The notes under the pieces: generated by a model | Seen by the model: the letters and a program-made list of their open reading frames with translations, nothing else | Databases searched by the model: none | Told to the model about the DNA's origin: nothing | Part shown: piece after piece, positions 42,340 through 51,977 of the stretch | Layout of the letters: every line of letters begins with the position of its first letter | How positions within the stretch are numbered: position 1 is the stretch's first letter | Source: Chloroflexota bacterium | GTDB taxonomy: Bacteria; Chloroflexota; Anaerolineae; B4-G1 | Length of the DNA: 64,000 nt | Reading direction: 5' to 3' | NCBI GenBank assembly: GCA_024232355.1 | Contig: JAAEPW010000079.1 | Span: forward strand, 6,605 to 70,604 | Program-made: the position numbers and the translations under genes

Positions 42340-45195
42340 ATGTACCATAATCAAATCCTCATCCGTGGAGCCAAGGAACACAATTTAAAGAACGTTAACG
42401 TGACGCTGCCCCGCTTCAAGCTGGTAGTGATCACTGGTGTCTCGGGTAGCGGCAAGTCATCGTTGGCTTTTGACACTTTGTACGCCGAGGGCCAGCGTCG
42501 TTATGTCGAGTCACTCTCGGCGTATGCCAGGCAGTTCATCGGCCAGATGGAAAAACCAAAAGTAGACTTTATCGGGGGTCTCAGCCCAGCCATCGCCATC
42601 GAGCAGAAAGCGGTGAGCAGAAACCCACGCTCGACGGTAGCGACGGTGACCGAGATTTACGACTATTTGCGGGTGCTCTTTGCCCGCATCGGCACACCCC
42701 ACTGCCCAGAATGTGGACGCAAAGTATATGCCCAATCAGCGCAAGAGATCGTGGAGCAGGTTGCGACACTGCCTGCTGGTGAGCGTTTCCAAGTGTTGGC
42801 CCCGTTGGCCCGCAACCGTAAGGGTGCATTCCAAGATGCATTCGCTCAAGCCCGCGCCGACGGTTTTTCTCGCGTGCGAGTAGATGGCGAGGTTCGGAAC
42901 CTAGACGAAAAAATTCAACTGGACAAAAAGAAAAAACACAACATCGAGTTGGTAGTCGATCGATTGGTCGCTCCTGCTGAAAATGGGAACGGCAGGAAGC
43001 GTGATGAGTTTGTCACCCGCCTCACCGACTCGGTCGAAACCGCTTTGCGAGCAGGAGAAGGTCTGATCGTCATTGACCGGGGCAACGATAGCGAGTGGAT
43101 ACTTTCGGAACAAAACGCTTGCCCCGAGTGCAGGATGAGTTTTCCCGAACTAACGCCCGCAATGTTCAGCTTTAACTCGCCGATGGGCATGTGCCCCGAA
43201 TGCAATGGCCTAGGCACTGCGATCAAGTTTGATCCAGAACTATTCTACGACTCGGACAAAACGATGCACGAAGGAGGAATGCGCGTCTGGGGCACGTTGA
43301 GTAAGAAGAAAAAAAGCGGCACATACCAAGCAGCCAAGCAAATTGTAGAACAATTTGAGCATGATCTGGATACACCCTGGAAGGAACTGTCAGAACAATG
43401 CCGAAACGCAATTCTCTATGGTGGTGCCAAAATCATATGGCGATGGTCGAGCGAGCGCGGTCAAGGGCAACACGAGGGTATGAGCGAAGGCGTCGTTAAT
43501 ATGATCCGCCGTCGCTATAACCAGACCAAGTCCGAGTATACGCGTCGCTGGTACGCCACATTTATGGGGCAGCAGCAATGCACCGCATGTCACGGTCAGC
43601 GATTGCGTCCTGAGAGCGCAGCGGTGACCCTCGGCAACCAAACGATCAATCAAGTGACAGCGATGAGCATCGGAGAATCGCTCCAGTGGATCGAGAGGTT
43701 GTTGCCACAAATGTCGCCGGAGCAAATGGAAATCGGCGAAGAAGTTCTAAAAGAGATCCGCGAACGACTCAATTTCCTTATGAACGTGGGGCTGCATTAT
43801 CTGACATTGGACCGTCCCGCCCCCACCCTCTCCGGCGGTGAAGGACAGCGCATCCGACTGGCCAGCCAGATCGGTTGCGGATTGGTAGGCGTGCTCTACG
43901 TTTTGGACGAACCCAGCATCGGACTGCACTCCCGCGACAACCGTCGCTTGCTCGACACCCTGGAACGGCTACGTGATATGGGTAACACGGTCCTCGTTGT
44001 CGAGCACGATGAGGAAACAATGCGCACCGCCGACTGGCTCGTGGACCTGGGGCCGGGAGCAGGCATTAACGGCGGATGGGTGGTAGCAGAGGGTACGCCA
44101 CAGGAGATCATTGACAACCCAGACTCGCTGACCGGGCGCTACATGTGCGGCAATCTAAAAGTGAGTTCCCCCAACGGGAAACGACGGCCGATCAATGGCA
44201 AGTGGCTTACGGTCGTCGGCGCGCGGCAGAATAATCTCAAAAACCTCCAAGTGCGCTTTCCACTAGGGTTATTCACCTGCGTCACTGGTGTCTCGGGCAG
44301 TGGCAAGTCGTCACTGGTGGCACAGACACTCCACCCGGCGCTGGCCCGCGTGTTACACAACGCAGAGCGCAAGCCCGGCATACACGACCGTGTTGAGGGA
44401 CTGGATCACGTAGACAAGATCATCAACATCACCCAGGACCCCATCGGACGCACACCCCGCTCCAACCCGGCCACCTACGTCAAAGTGATGACGCTTATCC
44501 GCGATTTGTTTGCTATGACGCCCGAGGCCAAAACGCGTGGTTATGAAAAGGGACGGTTCAGTTTTAACGTCAAGGGGGGACGCTGTGAGGCGTGCAAGGG
44601 CCATGGCAAGAAAAAGGTCGAGATGCATTTTTTGCCCGACGTATGGGTAACGTGCACGGTGTGCAAAGGGACACGCTTTAACCGAGAGACGTTGCAAATT
44701 CGCTACAAGGGAAAAAACATCGCCGACATACTGGATATGGACGTAGAGGAAGCGCTCGATTTTTTTGGCAACGTGCCCAAGGTCAAGCGCGTTCTGCAGA
44801 CGCTGACCGACGTGGGGTTGAGTTACATCAAGCTGGGACAAAGTGCCACCACGCTCTCCGGCGGTGAAGCACAGCGGGTCAAGCTAGCCAGGGAATTAGC
44901 CCGCGTCTCTACCGGCGATACGGTCTACATCCTAGATGAACCAACCACCGGCCTCCACTTTGCCGATATTCAAAAGCTGCTGGACGTCCTCCACCGGCTG
45001 ACCGACGCAGGCAACACCGTCATCGTCATCGAACATAACCTGGACGTGATCAAGACGGCAGATTGGCTCGTGGATCTGGGGCCGGAAGGCGGTGACGAGG
45101 GCGGGCACATCGTCGCTCAAGGAACACCGGAAGAGGTGGCAGAGGTGGCGGATAGCTACACGGGTCAGTTCCTACGAACTATACTGCACGGATGA
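42340..45195 (+). CDS. uvrA: UvrA, excinuclease ABC subunit A
   Basis: Damage-recognition ATPase of nucleotide excision repair that loads UvrB on DNA. The 951-aa protein has both ATPase halves: Walker [10 protein letters not shown] at residues 33-41 and again near 650, signature motifs [12 protein letters not shown] and [12 protein letters not shown], and Walker [14 protein letters not shown] and [13 protein letters not shown]. Zinc-binding cysteine pairs are seen at CPECGRK (about 125), [14 protein letters not shown] (about 265-290) and [17 protein letters not shown] (about 750-775). All family features are intact and length is normal. It has its own consensus promoter and seems to lead a long run of same-strand genes with no terminator until 51856. 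Confidence 0.98.
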   Translation: MYHNQILIRGAKEHNLKNVNVTLPRFKLVVITGVSGSGKSSLAFDTLYAEGQRRYVESLSAYARQFIGQMEKPKVDFIGGLSPAIAIEQKAVSRNPRSTVATVTEIYDYLRVLFARIGTPHCPECGRKVYAQSAQEIVEQVATLPAGERFQVLAPLARNRKGAFQDAFAQARADGFSRVRVDGEVRNLDEKIQLDKKKKHNIELVVDRLVAPAENGNGRKRDEFVTRLTDSVETALRAGEGLIVIDRGNDSEWILSEQNACPECRMSFPELTPAMFSFNSPMGMCPECNGLGTAIKFDPELFYDSDKTMHEGGMRVWGTLSKKKKSGTYQAAKQIVEQFEHDLDTPWKELSEQCRNAILYGGAKIIWRWSSERGQGQHEGMSEGVVNMIRRRYNQTKSEYTRRWYATFMGQQQCTACHGQRLRPESAAVTLGNQTINQVTAMSIGESLQWIERLLPQMSPEQMEIGEEVLKEIRERLNFLMNVGLHYLTLDRPAPTLSGGEGQRIRLASQIGCGLVGVLYVLDEPSIGLHSRDNRRLLDTLERLRDMGNTVLVVEHDEETMRTADWLVDLGPGAGINGGWVVAEGTPQEIIDNPDSLTGRYMCGNLKVSSPNGKRRPINGKWLTVVGARQNNLKNLQVRFPLGLFTCVTGVSGSGKSSLVAQTLHPALARVLHNAERKPGIHDRVEGLDHVDKIINITQDPIGRTPRSNPATYVKVMTLIRDLFAMTPEAKTRGYEKGRFSFNVKGGRCEACKGHGKKKVEMHFLPDVWVTCTVCKGTRFNRETLQIRYKGKNIADILDMDVEEALDFFGNVPKVKRVLQTLTDVGLSYIKLGQSATTLSGGEAQRVKLARELARVSTGDTVYILDEPTTGLHFADIQKLLDVLHRLTDAGNTVIVIEHNLDVIKTADWLVDLGPEGGDEGGHIVAQGTPEEVAEVADSYTGQFLRTILHG

Positions 45196-45205
45196 GTACG
45201 TCAAG

Positions 45206-45679
45206 ATGGGAAACGTGATTGAATTTGCCAAGGCTGCACTCAATGACGCCCAAATTCTGGCCCTGATCTCAAAGCGAGCCTTTGAGAACGACGTGCTCTA
45301 CGGCGCCCCAGGGCCAGGCGGACCTCCCGGTTACGATTCTGATCTGTGGCAAATCAGGATGATAACAGCGGGCAAGTATTACAAGATTCTGTTTGATGAT
45401 CAGATCATTGGAGGATTCATCATCCGCATTATGGGATACCAGTACAACGAATTGTCCAGAATCTTTGTCAATCCCAACTTTCAGAACCGAGGGATAGGGA
45501 CCCAGGCATTCGAGTTTATGTGGGCCGAGTTTCCCGAGATCAAGAGATGGACTTTGGGCACCCCTGCCTGGAACCACCGCACCCGTCATTTCTACGAAAA
45601 GGTGGGATTTGTGGAAACAGGAAAAGACGGATATGGCGGGATTTTCTTTGAGAAGAAACTCGCCGGGTCAAAGACATAA
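45206..45679 (+). CDS. GNAT acetyltransferase
   Basis: A 157-aa single GNAT domain. The acetyl-CoA loop is FVNPNFQNRGIGTQAFEFM (about residues 90-108, with Q/RxxGxG/A form), followed by GTPAWNHRTRHFYEKVGFVE, typical of the family's last strands. The substrate is unknown. ATG 45206 lies 10 bases past the uvrA stop; the frame is open further back inside uvrA, but that stretch is uvrA coding. Likely cotranscribed with uvrA. Confidence 0.85.
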   Translation: MGNVIEFAKAALNDAQILALISKRAFENDVLYGAPGPGGPPGYDSDLWQIRMITAGKYYKILFDDQIIGGFIIRIMGYQYNELSRIFVNPNFQNRGIGTQAFEFMWAEFPEIKRWTLGTPAWNHRTRHFYEKVGFVETGKDGYGGIFFEKKLAGSKT

Positions 45680-45703
45680 AAACCTAAACAAAGGATAATG
45701 ACA

Positions 45704-46621
45704 ATGAATAACACGATCACAAACGAAATGCAAGACTTTTACTCTTCTCACAGTTGTATTACTGATCCAGGCAAGCATGGTATTCTTTTAGATGGGTTGA
45801 CCTCTGATTTACCCAAACTTGTCAAAATAGTACAGGGCATAATCCTTCATGTGAACTTGGTAGAAAAATATGACGTGCATCCGCCTAAAGAACGAAAGCA
45901 AGAAGCCAATCTGCGCTTTGTCTCCAAACAGCTTGAACAGATCAAAAAACTTGGCACAACAGCCTTGAATATATCACGGCCACTTGAAAGTCGTTTACTG
46001 GGCACATGCCGTGATTTTTCGGTGTTCTTGTGTGCTTTACTTCGACATCAAGGGATTCCAGCACGAGCCCGTTGTGGATTTGCAACCTATTTTACGCCGG
46101 ATACATTTGAAGATCATTGGGTTTGTGAATACTGGAAAATAGATGAACAGCGATGGGTTATGGTCGATGCTCAAGTGGACGAGTTTCAGCGCCAAACTTT
46201 TGAGATTGATCTCGATCCATTGGATGTACCTGCAAATCAGTTTCTTACAGGAGGAAAAGCTTGGCAAATGTGTCGCATAGAGCAGGCTGACCCCGAAAAA
46301 TTTGGGATATTTGATATGCACGGTTTGTGGTTTATCAGGGGCAATGTCGTTCGTGACTTGGCTTCACTCAATAAAATGGCACTTTTGCCGTGGGATTGCT
46401 GGGGCTTGATCATGGGCGACGATGATGATCTTTCTGATAATGATTTTGTATTACTAGACCAGGTTGCTTCTTTGACACTCGATAATTTATCATTTTCTGA
46501 TTTACGCTCAATATACAAGGCAAATAAAAGCTTATCTGTGCCTCCCGTTATCAATAGTGTTATCAAGGATGGATTTCACAAAGTTGATCTCGCAGAGCAT
46601 TGTGCATCTATTTCTCTGTAA
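45704..46621 (+). CDS. Transglutaminase-like domain protein
   Basis: About 305 aa. The core holds the cysteine-protease-like triad: Cys in LLGTCRDFSVFLCALLRHQG, His in FEDHWVCEYW and Asp in WVMVDAQVDEF, in normal order and spacing. The C-terminal third is helical and unassigned. Bacterial members may be proteases, cross-linkers or peptide N-glycanases. I use the second ATG (45704) because the AAGGA is too close to the first (45698). The gene is AT-richer than uvrA and the DinB gene on either side, which suggests separate acquisition. Confidence 0.83.
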   Translation: MNNTITNEMQDFYSSHSCITDPGKHGILLDGLTSDLPKLVKIVQGIILHVNLVEKYDVHPPKERKQEANLRFVSKQLEQIKKLGTTALNISRPLESRLLGTCRDFSVFLCALLRHQGIPARARCGFATYFTPDTFEDHWVCEYWKIDEQRWVMVDAQVDEFQRQTFEIDLDPLDVPANQFLTGGKAWQMCRIEQADPEKFGIFDMHGLWFIRGNVVRDLASLNKMALLPWDCWGLIMGDDDDLSDNDFVLLDQVASLTLDNLSFSDLRSIYKANKSLSVPPVINSVIKDGFHKVDLAEHCASISL

Positions 46622-46673
46622 ATCTGCCTTTACGAAAAGTTAGGAACCAATCACACAAATCAGGAGGAAAGAA

Positions 46674-47189
46674 ATGAACACAGTTGAACTACTTCAATAT
46701 TCACTAGGCAACGCCCTGGGCATCTTGGGTCAGGTCACTGCCGACTTGACGCAGGAACAAGCTGACTGGACGCCTCCCGGCATTGCCAACCCTATCGGCG
46801 GCCTTTACTGGCACACGCTTACAGGCATAGATATGGTCGTGCACAGGTGGGGTTTGGGAAAAGATCCCATCTTTCAGACAGAGGGATGGCAGAAAAAAGT
46901 GGTCGTCAGTTCGGCACTAGACCAAAGAAAAGATCACCCGCCAGAAATGCGCGAAACCCGTGTGGACCTATCGGCGCTCCACGAATACGGAAAGGTCATT
47001 GCTGAGGTTGTACAGAGTTGGTTGGTTTCGCTTTCGTCAGAGGACCTGGAACGCCAGATCAAGACTCCCGTTGGTGAACTCTCTCTGGCGCAAATGATCG
47101 AGACCTTTGTCATCTGGCACATTAACGCCCACTGCGGCGAAATCTCGGCGATAAAGGGCTGCCAGGGCGCTAAAGGGTATCTCTTTTAG
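46674..47189 (+). CDS. DinB-superfamily protein
   Basis: A 171-aa four-helix-bundle protein of the DinB/YfiT type, usually metal-dependent thiol transferases or of unknown role. The likely metal histidines are in LYWHTLTGIDMVVH (about residues 45-58) and in FVIWHINAHCGEI (about 145-157). AGGAGG precedes ATG 46674. It is not the DinB polymerase despite the name. Confidence 0.86.
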   Translation: MNTVELLQYSLGNALGILGQVTADLTQEQADWTPPGIANPIGGLYWHTLTGIDMVVHRWGLGKDPIFQTEGWQKKVVVSSALDQRKDHPPEMRETRVDLSALHEYGKVIAEVVQSWLVSLSSEDLERQIKTPVGELSLAQMIETFVIWHINAHCGEISAIKGCQGAKGYLF

Positions 47190-47243
47190 CGATCAGATGG
47201 TGACCGAAAACAAGAGACAATCTGTAAAAGTGGGGAGGCACAG

Positions 47244-48347
47244 ATGAATGAACCATTAAAAAATATGTACAACCAGCAATACGTCTCTGACCTGGCCACT
47301 GCGATTCAGCGTGAATACCCAGATTTTGATACGGAGGCGTTTTCGGCACACATCATCAACGACGACTGGGAAGGCCGCGAACTCAAGCAGCGGATGCGCC
47401 ACATCACCACCGTCCTGCACGACTTTTTACCCGCCGAATATCGCCCCACCCTCGACATCCTGCGCAAAGCATCCACCTCGCTGGGTGACTATGGCTTTCA
47501 AAATATGGTCTTTTCGGACTATGTCGCGGTTTACGGTCTGGACGATTGGGAGGCGTCGGTCTTGGCATTGGAACAGTTCACCCAACAAGTGTCCGCCGAA
47601 TTTGCCGTGCGCCCTTTTATCGTGCAGGGCCGGGACCGTATGATGGCCCAGATGCTCCAGTGGGCGCATCACAAGGACGAGCGTGTACGTCGGCTCGCCA
47701 CGGAGGGCTGCCGACCACGTCTCCCCTGGGGAATCGCTCTGCACGCCCTGAAATCTGATCCATCGCCCATTCTGCCGATTCTCGAACAACTCAAGCACGA
47801 CGAGTCGGAATCGGTGCGGCGCAGCGTCGCCAACAACCTCAACGACATTTCAAAGGATAACCCCGATGTGGTGATCGACGTGTTGCGGCGTTGGCAGGCA
47901 GTTGACACGAAAGAAATTCATCGGATCACGAGCCACGCGCTGCGCACACTGCTCAAGTCGGGCCACCCCAATGCACTGGAATTACTCGGCTATTCCCCTG
48001 ACCCGGCGATCGTTGTGCAGAATCTGACCGTTGAGCCACAAACAGTCCCGATGGGTGGTAGTGTGAATTTTTCGTTTGATGTCGAGTCACTGAGCGACGC
48101 CCCGCAGAATCTGATGATCGACTTTGTGGTATACCTGATGCGGGCCAATGGCAAACACACGCCCAAGGTATTCAAGCTCAGCAAGAGGACTATCCAACCC
48201 AGCAAGGTTCTGCATATTGCCAAAGAGTTCAGTTTTGCGCCTGTGACGACGCGCAAGTACTATCCTGGTGAACACGCCATCGAACCAAAGATCAATGGCA
48301 AGGTGTTTGAGCGAGCAAGATTTGTATTGAGCCAGCAGGAAGCGTGA
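47244..48347 (+). CDS. DNA alkylation repair glycosylase, AlkC-like (HEAT repeats plus Ig-like domain)
   Basis: Base-excision enzyme that removes alkylated bases without flipping them, by family precedent. The 367-aa protein opens with helical HEAT-like repeats (residues 10-250): DLATAIQREYPDFD, ELKQRMRHITTVLHDFLP, HHKDERVRRLATEGCRPRLP, HDESESVRRSVANNLND. A C-terminal Ig-like beta domain (about 260-367, VVQNLTVEPQTVPMGGSVNF) is the mark that separates AlkC from AlkD. A GGGGAGG stands before ATG 47244. It shares direction with uvrA, so the run carries two independent repair pathways. Confidence 0.87.
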   Translation: MNEPLKNMYNQQYVSDLATAIQREYPDFDTEAFSAHIINDDWEGRELKQRMRHITTVLHDFLPAEYRPTLDILRKASTSLGDYGFQNMVFSDYVAVYGLDDWEASVLALEQFTQQVSAEFAVRPFIVQGRDRMMAQMLQWAHHKDERVRRLATEGCRPRLPWGIALHALKSDPSPILPILEQLKHDESESVRRSVANNLNDISKDNPDVVIDVLRRWQAVDTKEIHRITSHALRTLLKSGHPNALELLGYSPDPAIVVQNLTVEPQTVPMGGSVNFSFDVESLSDAPQNLMIDFVVYLMRANGKHTPKVFKLSKRTIQPSKVLHIAKEFSFAPVTTRKYYPGEHAIEPKINGKVFERARFVLSQQEA

Positions 48348-48372
48348 TATTGTAGGAGGAGAGTGAACCATC

Positions 48373-48939
48373 ATGATGGAAAAAGATGTTTCAAACAGAC
48401 CAGCACTCAACGACCAGATATCACTGCTTGACTTTCGGGCATTCTATTGGCTCAAGAGCGAGTTGATAGCATTTTGCCAAAGGCATGGCTTGCCGACAAC
48501 CGGCTCAAAAACATCACTTGCCGAGCGAATCGTAGTGTTCCTGTCTACAGGCGAGATGCGCCGTCCTAGAATCGAGCGGCGGGCGTGGGCCAAAATGCCT
48601 GACAGATTCAGCCATGATACGGTGGTCGGCCCCAACTGGCGGTGTAGCCAAGAACTACGGGCGTTTTTTGTCGCCGAAATCGGGCCACAGTTCCATTTCA
48701 ACGGCGTGATGCGTGATTTCATCAAAAAAGATGGCGTGGGCAAGACCTTGCAGGACGCCATTGATGCGTGGCATCAGGAAAAACGACGACCACGCGCCAA
48801 AACAGAGATCGCGCCCCAATTCGAGTACAATCGCCACGTGCGCGAGTTTTTCAAACAAAATCCAGGCAAAACCTTGCATGACGCCATCTCAGCCTGGAAC
48901 GAAAAGAAAGCAAAACGAAAGGGAGATAAACAAGAATGA
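48373..48939 (+). CDS. SAP-domain protein with DUF6434-type repeats
   Basis: A 188-aa protein. Residues 15-60 form a SAP-like helix-extended-helix (LDFRAFYWLKSELIAFCQRH, TTGSKTSLAERIVVFL), a fold that often binds DNA. The second half shows two related blocks, VGPNWRCSQELRAFFVAEIG plus FHFNGVMRDFIKK and the later FEYNRHVREFFKQNPGKTL, each ending in xDAIxAW. This fits DUF6434. ATG 48373 has AGGAGGAG upstream, and the end overlaps the next gene by ATGA. Function unknown; DNA-related by fold. Confidence 0.83.
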   Translation: MMEKDVSNRPALNDQISLLDFRAFYWLKSELIAFCQRHGLPTTGSKTSLAERIVVFLSTGEMRRPRIERRAWAKMPDRFSHDTVVGPNWRCSQELRAFFVAEIGPQFHFNGVMRDFIKKDGVGKTLQDAIDAWHQEKRRPRAKTEIAPQFEYNRHVREFFKQNPGKTLHDAISAWNEKKAKRKGDKQE

Positions 48940-50053
48940 TGGATAGCCAATCTTTGTCATGTGATAATCACAAAGATAGAATTTTATTTCAGGATCCCTT
49001 AAATGGAAAAACTGTCTCTGGTTGGAAAGTGTCACCAACAAATTTCGTTGACCATCCCATACATGGCAAAGTCTGCCAAATTGAAGCAAAACCGTTTGTT
49101 GAGAATCCTCCCTGGGTTGGAGACGAAACATGGCATAACCATCGCGTCGAAATCGAAATTCTACCATCAGGTGGACATTGGGTAGGATTGGATTGTCATG
49201 TGCAAGATGACGGCTCAAAAGGTTTCAATATTCAAGTTTTCACCTATGATTCAACCAAAAAAGTAACGCTCGAAGCAGCAGAATTTATGGATGGCGCAGA
49301 CAATGTCATTGCTTGGAAACTATGGCCCGTTTCTCAAAAAATCCGCTGGTGAAAAAAGATGAATGGATTAAATTTCGCATTGATGTAGGTGAAACTGTTA
49401 TCAATGTCTATATGGCTGATTATACTGAACCCGTCTTTACTGCATACGATAAACCCTATTCAAGTGGGGGTATCCGTCTCTTTTCCTTCTCGGAGGGAAA
49501 AGCTTATCTGCGCAACCTGTGCGTGACTCGGCTCGCCCAAGATGATGTAAAACCAATTTTAGCAGACATATGGCAGAATGTTCGCAATCTCGATATCATC
49601 CGAAAATGGCAAATTACTCCTCCACAACCTTCTGAATTCAGATCGGAAAATATCCCAGAGGAAATATATTCTCCAACAACGCAATGGATTACGGCTGAAA
49701 CAGATGCTCGTGGTGTAATGAACGTGGGTGCCCTTTTCCCCAACCAGAATACAAAAGGAACAGTATTCGCAAAAACAATCGTCAAATCAGACAGGAAAAA
49801 AGTACAGAAAGCATGGGTCACCTATACGGATCGGTGCTCTGTTTGGTGTAATGAAAAACACGTGTTCCAAGGTCCCAAGAGAGGATGGAATGACCCAGAA
49901 TCCAATCATGATTGCCGCTTAAAACCAGATCACTTTGAAATTGAACTCGAGCTTGAAAAAGGGGAAAATATAATTTTACTATGTTCAAAAGTGACAGAAA
50001 ATTGGGGCTGGGGTTTTTGGATGAGAGTTGAGAGTGCGGGTCAAACCAGATAG
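48936..50053 (+). pseudogene. DUF1080/LamG-like protein gene split by a frameshift
   Basis: Two overlapping frames, 48936-49352 and 49313-50053, make one protein when joined. The first half ends AWKLWPVSQKIRW-stop; the second carries on with KNPLVKKDEWIKFRIDVGET, exactly where the sequence would continue. The shift occurs at a run of six A (about 49338-49344) and needs one extra base. The joined protein of about 370 aa begins FQDPLNGKTVSGW and has the beta-sandwich layout of DUF1080 (3-keto-disaccharide hydrolase-like) proteins, plus an extra C-terminal domain (WGWGFWMRVESAG). An assembly or sequencing slip in the A-run is as likely as a true pseudogene. AT-rich compared with neighbours. It starts in the ATGA overlap with the SAP gene. 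Confidence 0.75.
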
Positions 50054-50086
50054 TGATTACCAAGATTGAAGAGAAGGAGAGATAAA

Positions 50087-50512
50087 ATGGATCACGTTGT
50101 CTACCTGGACGCCAAAGCCAAGGAAATAGAAAACCTAGTCGCGGGGCAAAAAACAATGATCATTCGCGGCGCTGCTGGCCGCAAGCTGCCCTATGGCCGC
50201 GTAAACGACGGAGATATGCTCTACTTTATCAACAACAACGCCGAGGGATTGGTTAAAGCAAAGGCCAAGGTAAAGAGCGTCTTTAACTCGGAAAAGATGT
50301 CCAAGGAGGAATCGACCGAATTGGTCACAAGCCACCAGAACGAGTTACAATTGACGGACAAGCAATTCAAGAGATGGGCGGGCAAACGATACATCGTGCT
50401 GATCCAAGTCGAACAAGTCGAAGAGCTGGCACCATTTCCCATCGACAAAAGCGATTATGGCAATATGGACGATTGGCTACCCGCCGGTGACATTGAGAGT
50501 GTAAAACTCTGA
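50087..50512 (+). CDS. PUA/ASCH-like domain protein
   Basis: A 141-aa protein resembling ASCH/EVE-type PUA-like folds, which bind modified nucleic acids: MIIRGAAGRKLPYGRVNDGD followed by MLYFINNN matches the G-x-K/R...R...GD...F pattern of ASCH domains. ATG 50087 has AAGGAG seven bases upstream; the earlier TTG in frame (50066) is unlikely. Binding target unknown. Confidence 0.7.
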   Translation: MDHVVYLDAKAKEIENLVAGQKTMIIRGAAGRKLPYGRVNDGDMLYFINNNAEGLVKAKAKVKSVFNSEKMSKEESTELVTSHQNELQLTDKQFKRWAGKRYIVLIQVEQVEELAPFPIDKSDYGNMDDWLPAGDIESVKL

Positions 50513-50548
50513 CGACAAAATCACGCGAATACGAGGGAGGAACTCGAT

Positions 50549-51004
50549 ATGACAAAGATGATCGGTTATTGTGGCTATAATTGCCACTCGTGTGCAGCAC
50601 GGTCGGATGACCCTGCCGTTAGACAGAAACTGGTGGACGGTTGGAGAAAGATCTTTGGGCACGAGAACTATACCGCCGAGAACGTCAAATGCGACGGTTG
50701 CCCCAGCGATGGCAAGACCGCAGACCAATCGTGCCAGGCTAGACCATGTGTAAGACAAAAGGGCATCAGGGGCTGCCCCTATTGTGACGAATTTCCCTGT
50801 AACAAGATGAAACCTCTGATGGGAAGCCGCGACGGTATGCTGATATGGAGCTATCCACGCACGGCTTTGGTGACCGAAGAAGAATACAACCTGTGTATGA
50901 AACAATTCGACAGTATGCCTAATTTGCTCGAAATGCTCGTTGATGCTGGCAAGCTGCCCGAGTGGGTAGCAAATCATTCTAAAACTGACAAGGGGAAAAT
51001 CTAA
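50549..51004 (+). CDS. DUF3795 cysteine-rich protein (first of a pair)
   Basis: A 151-aa protein with the DUF3795 pattern: IGYCGYNCHSCAAR at the start, VKCDGCPSDG in the middle, then ARPCVRQKGIRGCPYCDEFP with C-x2-C. These cysteines probably bind metal; no biochemical role is established. GGGAGGAAC lies before ATG 50549. It shares a TAATG junction with a second DUF3795 gene. Confidence 0.88.
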   Translation: MTKMIGYCGYNCHSCAARSDDPAVRQKLVDGWRKIFGHENYTAENVKCDGCPSDGKTADQSCQARPCVRQKGIRGCPYCDEFPCNKMKPLMGSRDGMLIWSYPRTALVTEEEYNLCMKQFDSMPNLLEMLVDAGKLPEWVANHSKTDKGKI

Positions 51005-51351
51005 TGAACAAGATCATTGCTTATTGTGGATTGGTATGCACCGACTGCCCAGCCTACATCGCCACTCAGGCGGATGACCAGGCCGCGTTGGAGGAAACAG
51101 TCACACGCTGGCGCGAGGAATTCAGTGCGCCCGATATGACCGTTGCAGACATAGTTTGCGACGGTTGTTTGACAGATGCTGGCCGCAAAGGCGTCCACTG
51201 CGGCGAGTGTAAAATCCGCGCCTGCGGTGTGGAACGGGGTGTCGTCAACTGCGCCCATTGCACCGAGTATGCGTGTGAGAAACTAGAAAACTTTTTCGGC
51301 TTTGCGCCAGACGCACGGACGGTACTAGACGGGATCCGACAGTCACTGTAA
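51004..51351 (+). CDS. DUF3795 cysteine-rich protein (second of a pair)
   Basis: A 115-aa relative of the preceding gene: IIAYCGLVCTDCPAYIAT, IVCDGCLTDAGRKGVHCGEC and GVVNCAHCTEYACEKL keep the cysteine pattern, but the C-terminus is shorter. The start codon overlaps the previous stop by one base, so the pair is translationally coupled. It is not a recent tandem copy, as the two differ widely outside the motifs. Confidence 0.88.
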   Translation: MNKIIAYCGLVCTDCPAYIATQADDQAALEETVTRWREEFSAPDMTVADIVCDGCLTDAGRKGVHCGECKIRACGVERGVVNCAHCTEYACEKLENFFGFAPDARTVLDGIRQSL

Positions 51352-51365
51352 GGAGAGGGACGCAA

Positions 51366-51836
51366 ATGGAACATTTTTCACTAGAACAACTCGACACGTT
51401 CATCGTTCAGGCCAAAACCGTGACTTATGTCGGCAGTGGAGCTAAAAGTCTCTCTTACAGACCAGGTTCACACGATCTCCAGTTTCACAAAGGCGCTTTT
51501 TCCTACCTGGACAGCTACTTTGGCGGCACGGACTTTATTGGCCAAGAGGTCGTCTACTATGAAGGCAAGCCGGTCTGGGTGATGAACTATTACGGCCACA
51601 TCCTTGACCCCTCACGAATAACGGCTGCAAAAGCCGGACAGATCATCAAGGAGAGCTTGTCGAAACTGTACGAGGAAGGTCGCTTTCTAGGCGGCTTTGA
51701 GCACTCGATGGGAAACAGCACATACGTCGACACCAACGAAGGAGACTTGAACTCGTTCACAGGAAAAGAATGGATCGTTCGCGACAACACCGAGGTATAC
51801 GAACTCGTATATCACGGTGGATTAGTAAAAGAGTGA
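51366..51836 (+). CDS. DUF5680 domain protein
   Basis: A 156-aa protein matching DUF5680: LDTFIVQAKTVTYVGSGAKS, FHKGAFSYLDSYFGGTDFIG and VWVMNYYGHIL, with the late FTGKEWIVRDNTEVYELVYH. Function unknown; such domains often follow a helix-turn-helix in other bacteria, absent here. GGAGAGG precedes ATG 51366. It is the last gene before a strong terminator. Confidence 0.85.
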   Translation: MEHFSLEQLDTFIVQAKTVTYVGSGAKSLSYRPGSHDLQFHKGAFSYLDSYFGGTDFIGQEVVYYEGKPVWVMNYYGHILDPSRITAAKAGQIIKESLSKLYEEGRFLGGFEHSMGNSTYVDTNEGDLNSFTGKEWIVRDNTEVYELVYHGGLVKE

Positions 51837-51855
51837 CACAGATCTGTACACCAGT

Positions 51856-51900
51856 ATCGTCGGGCGAGTAGACAACTCGCCCGACGATCTTTTATTTTAT
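51856..51900 (+). terminator. Strong rho-independent terminator ending the uvrA run
   Basis: A perfect 14-bp stem ATCGTCGGGCGAGT / ACTCGCCCGACGAT with a 5-base loop, followed by CTTTTATTTTAT. Confidence 0.95.
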
Positions 51901-51921
51901 TGAGAATAACTTTTATCTGAT

Positions 51922-51950
51922 TTGCACAGGATTAGTGACCGGGTTATAAT
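51922..51950 (+). promoter_or_regulatory. Promoter of the FkbM gene
   Basis: TTGCAC (51922-51927), 17 bases, perfect TATAAT (51945-51950). Confidence 0.7.
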
Positions 51951-51977
51951 CCCATCAACCGCTCGCCCCCCAAGTTA

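Noticed and set aside
49330..49352. Programmed -1 frameshift at the A-run
   Set aside because: The zero-frame codons are CAA AAA ATC, which do not form an X XXY YYZ slippery site, and no downstream stem was evident.
45196..51836. Integron-like gene cassette array
   Set aside because: The genes are short and single-domain, but the intergenic gaps contain ribosome sites and no recurring attC-type inverted repeats, and no integrase is seen.
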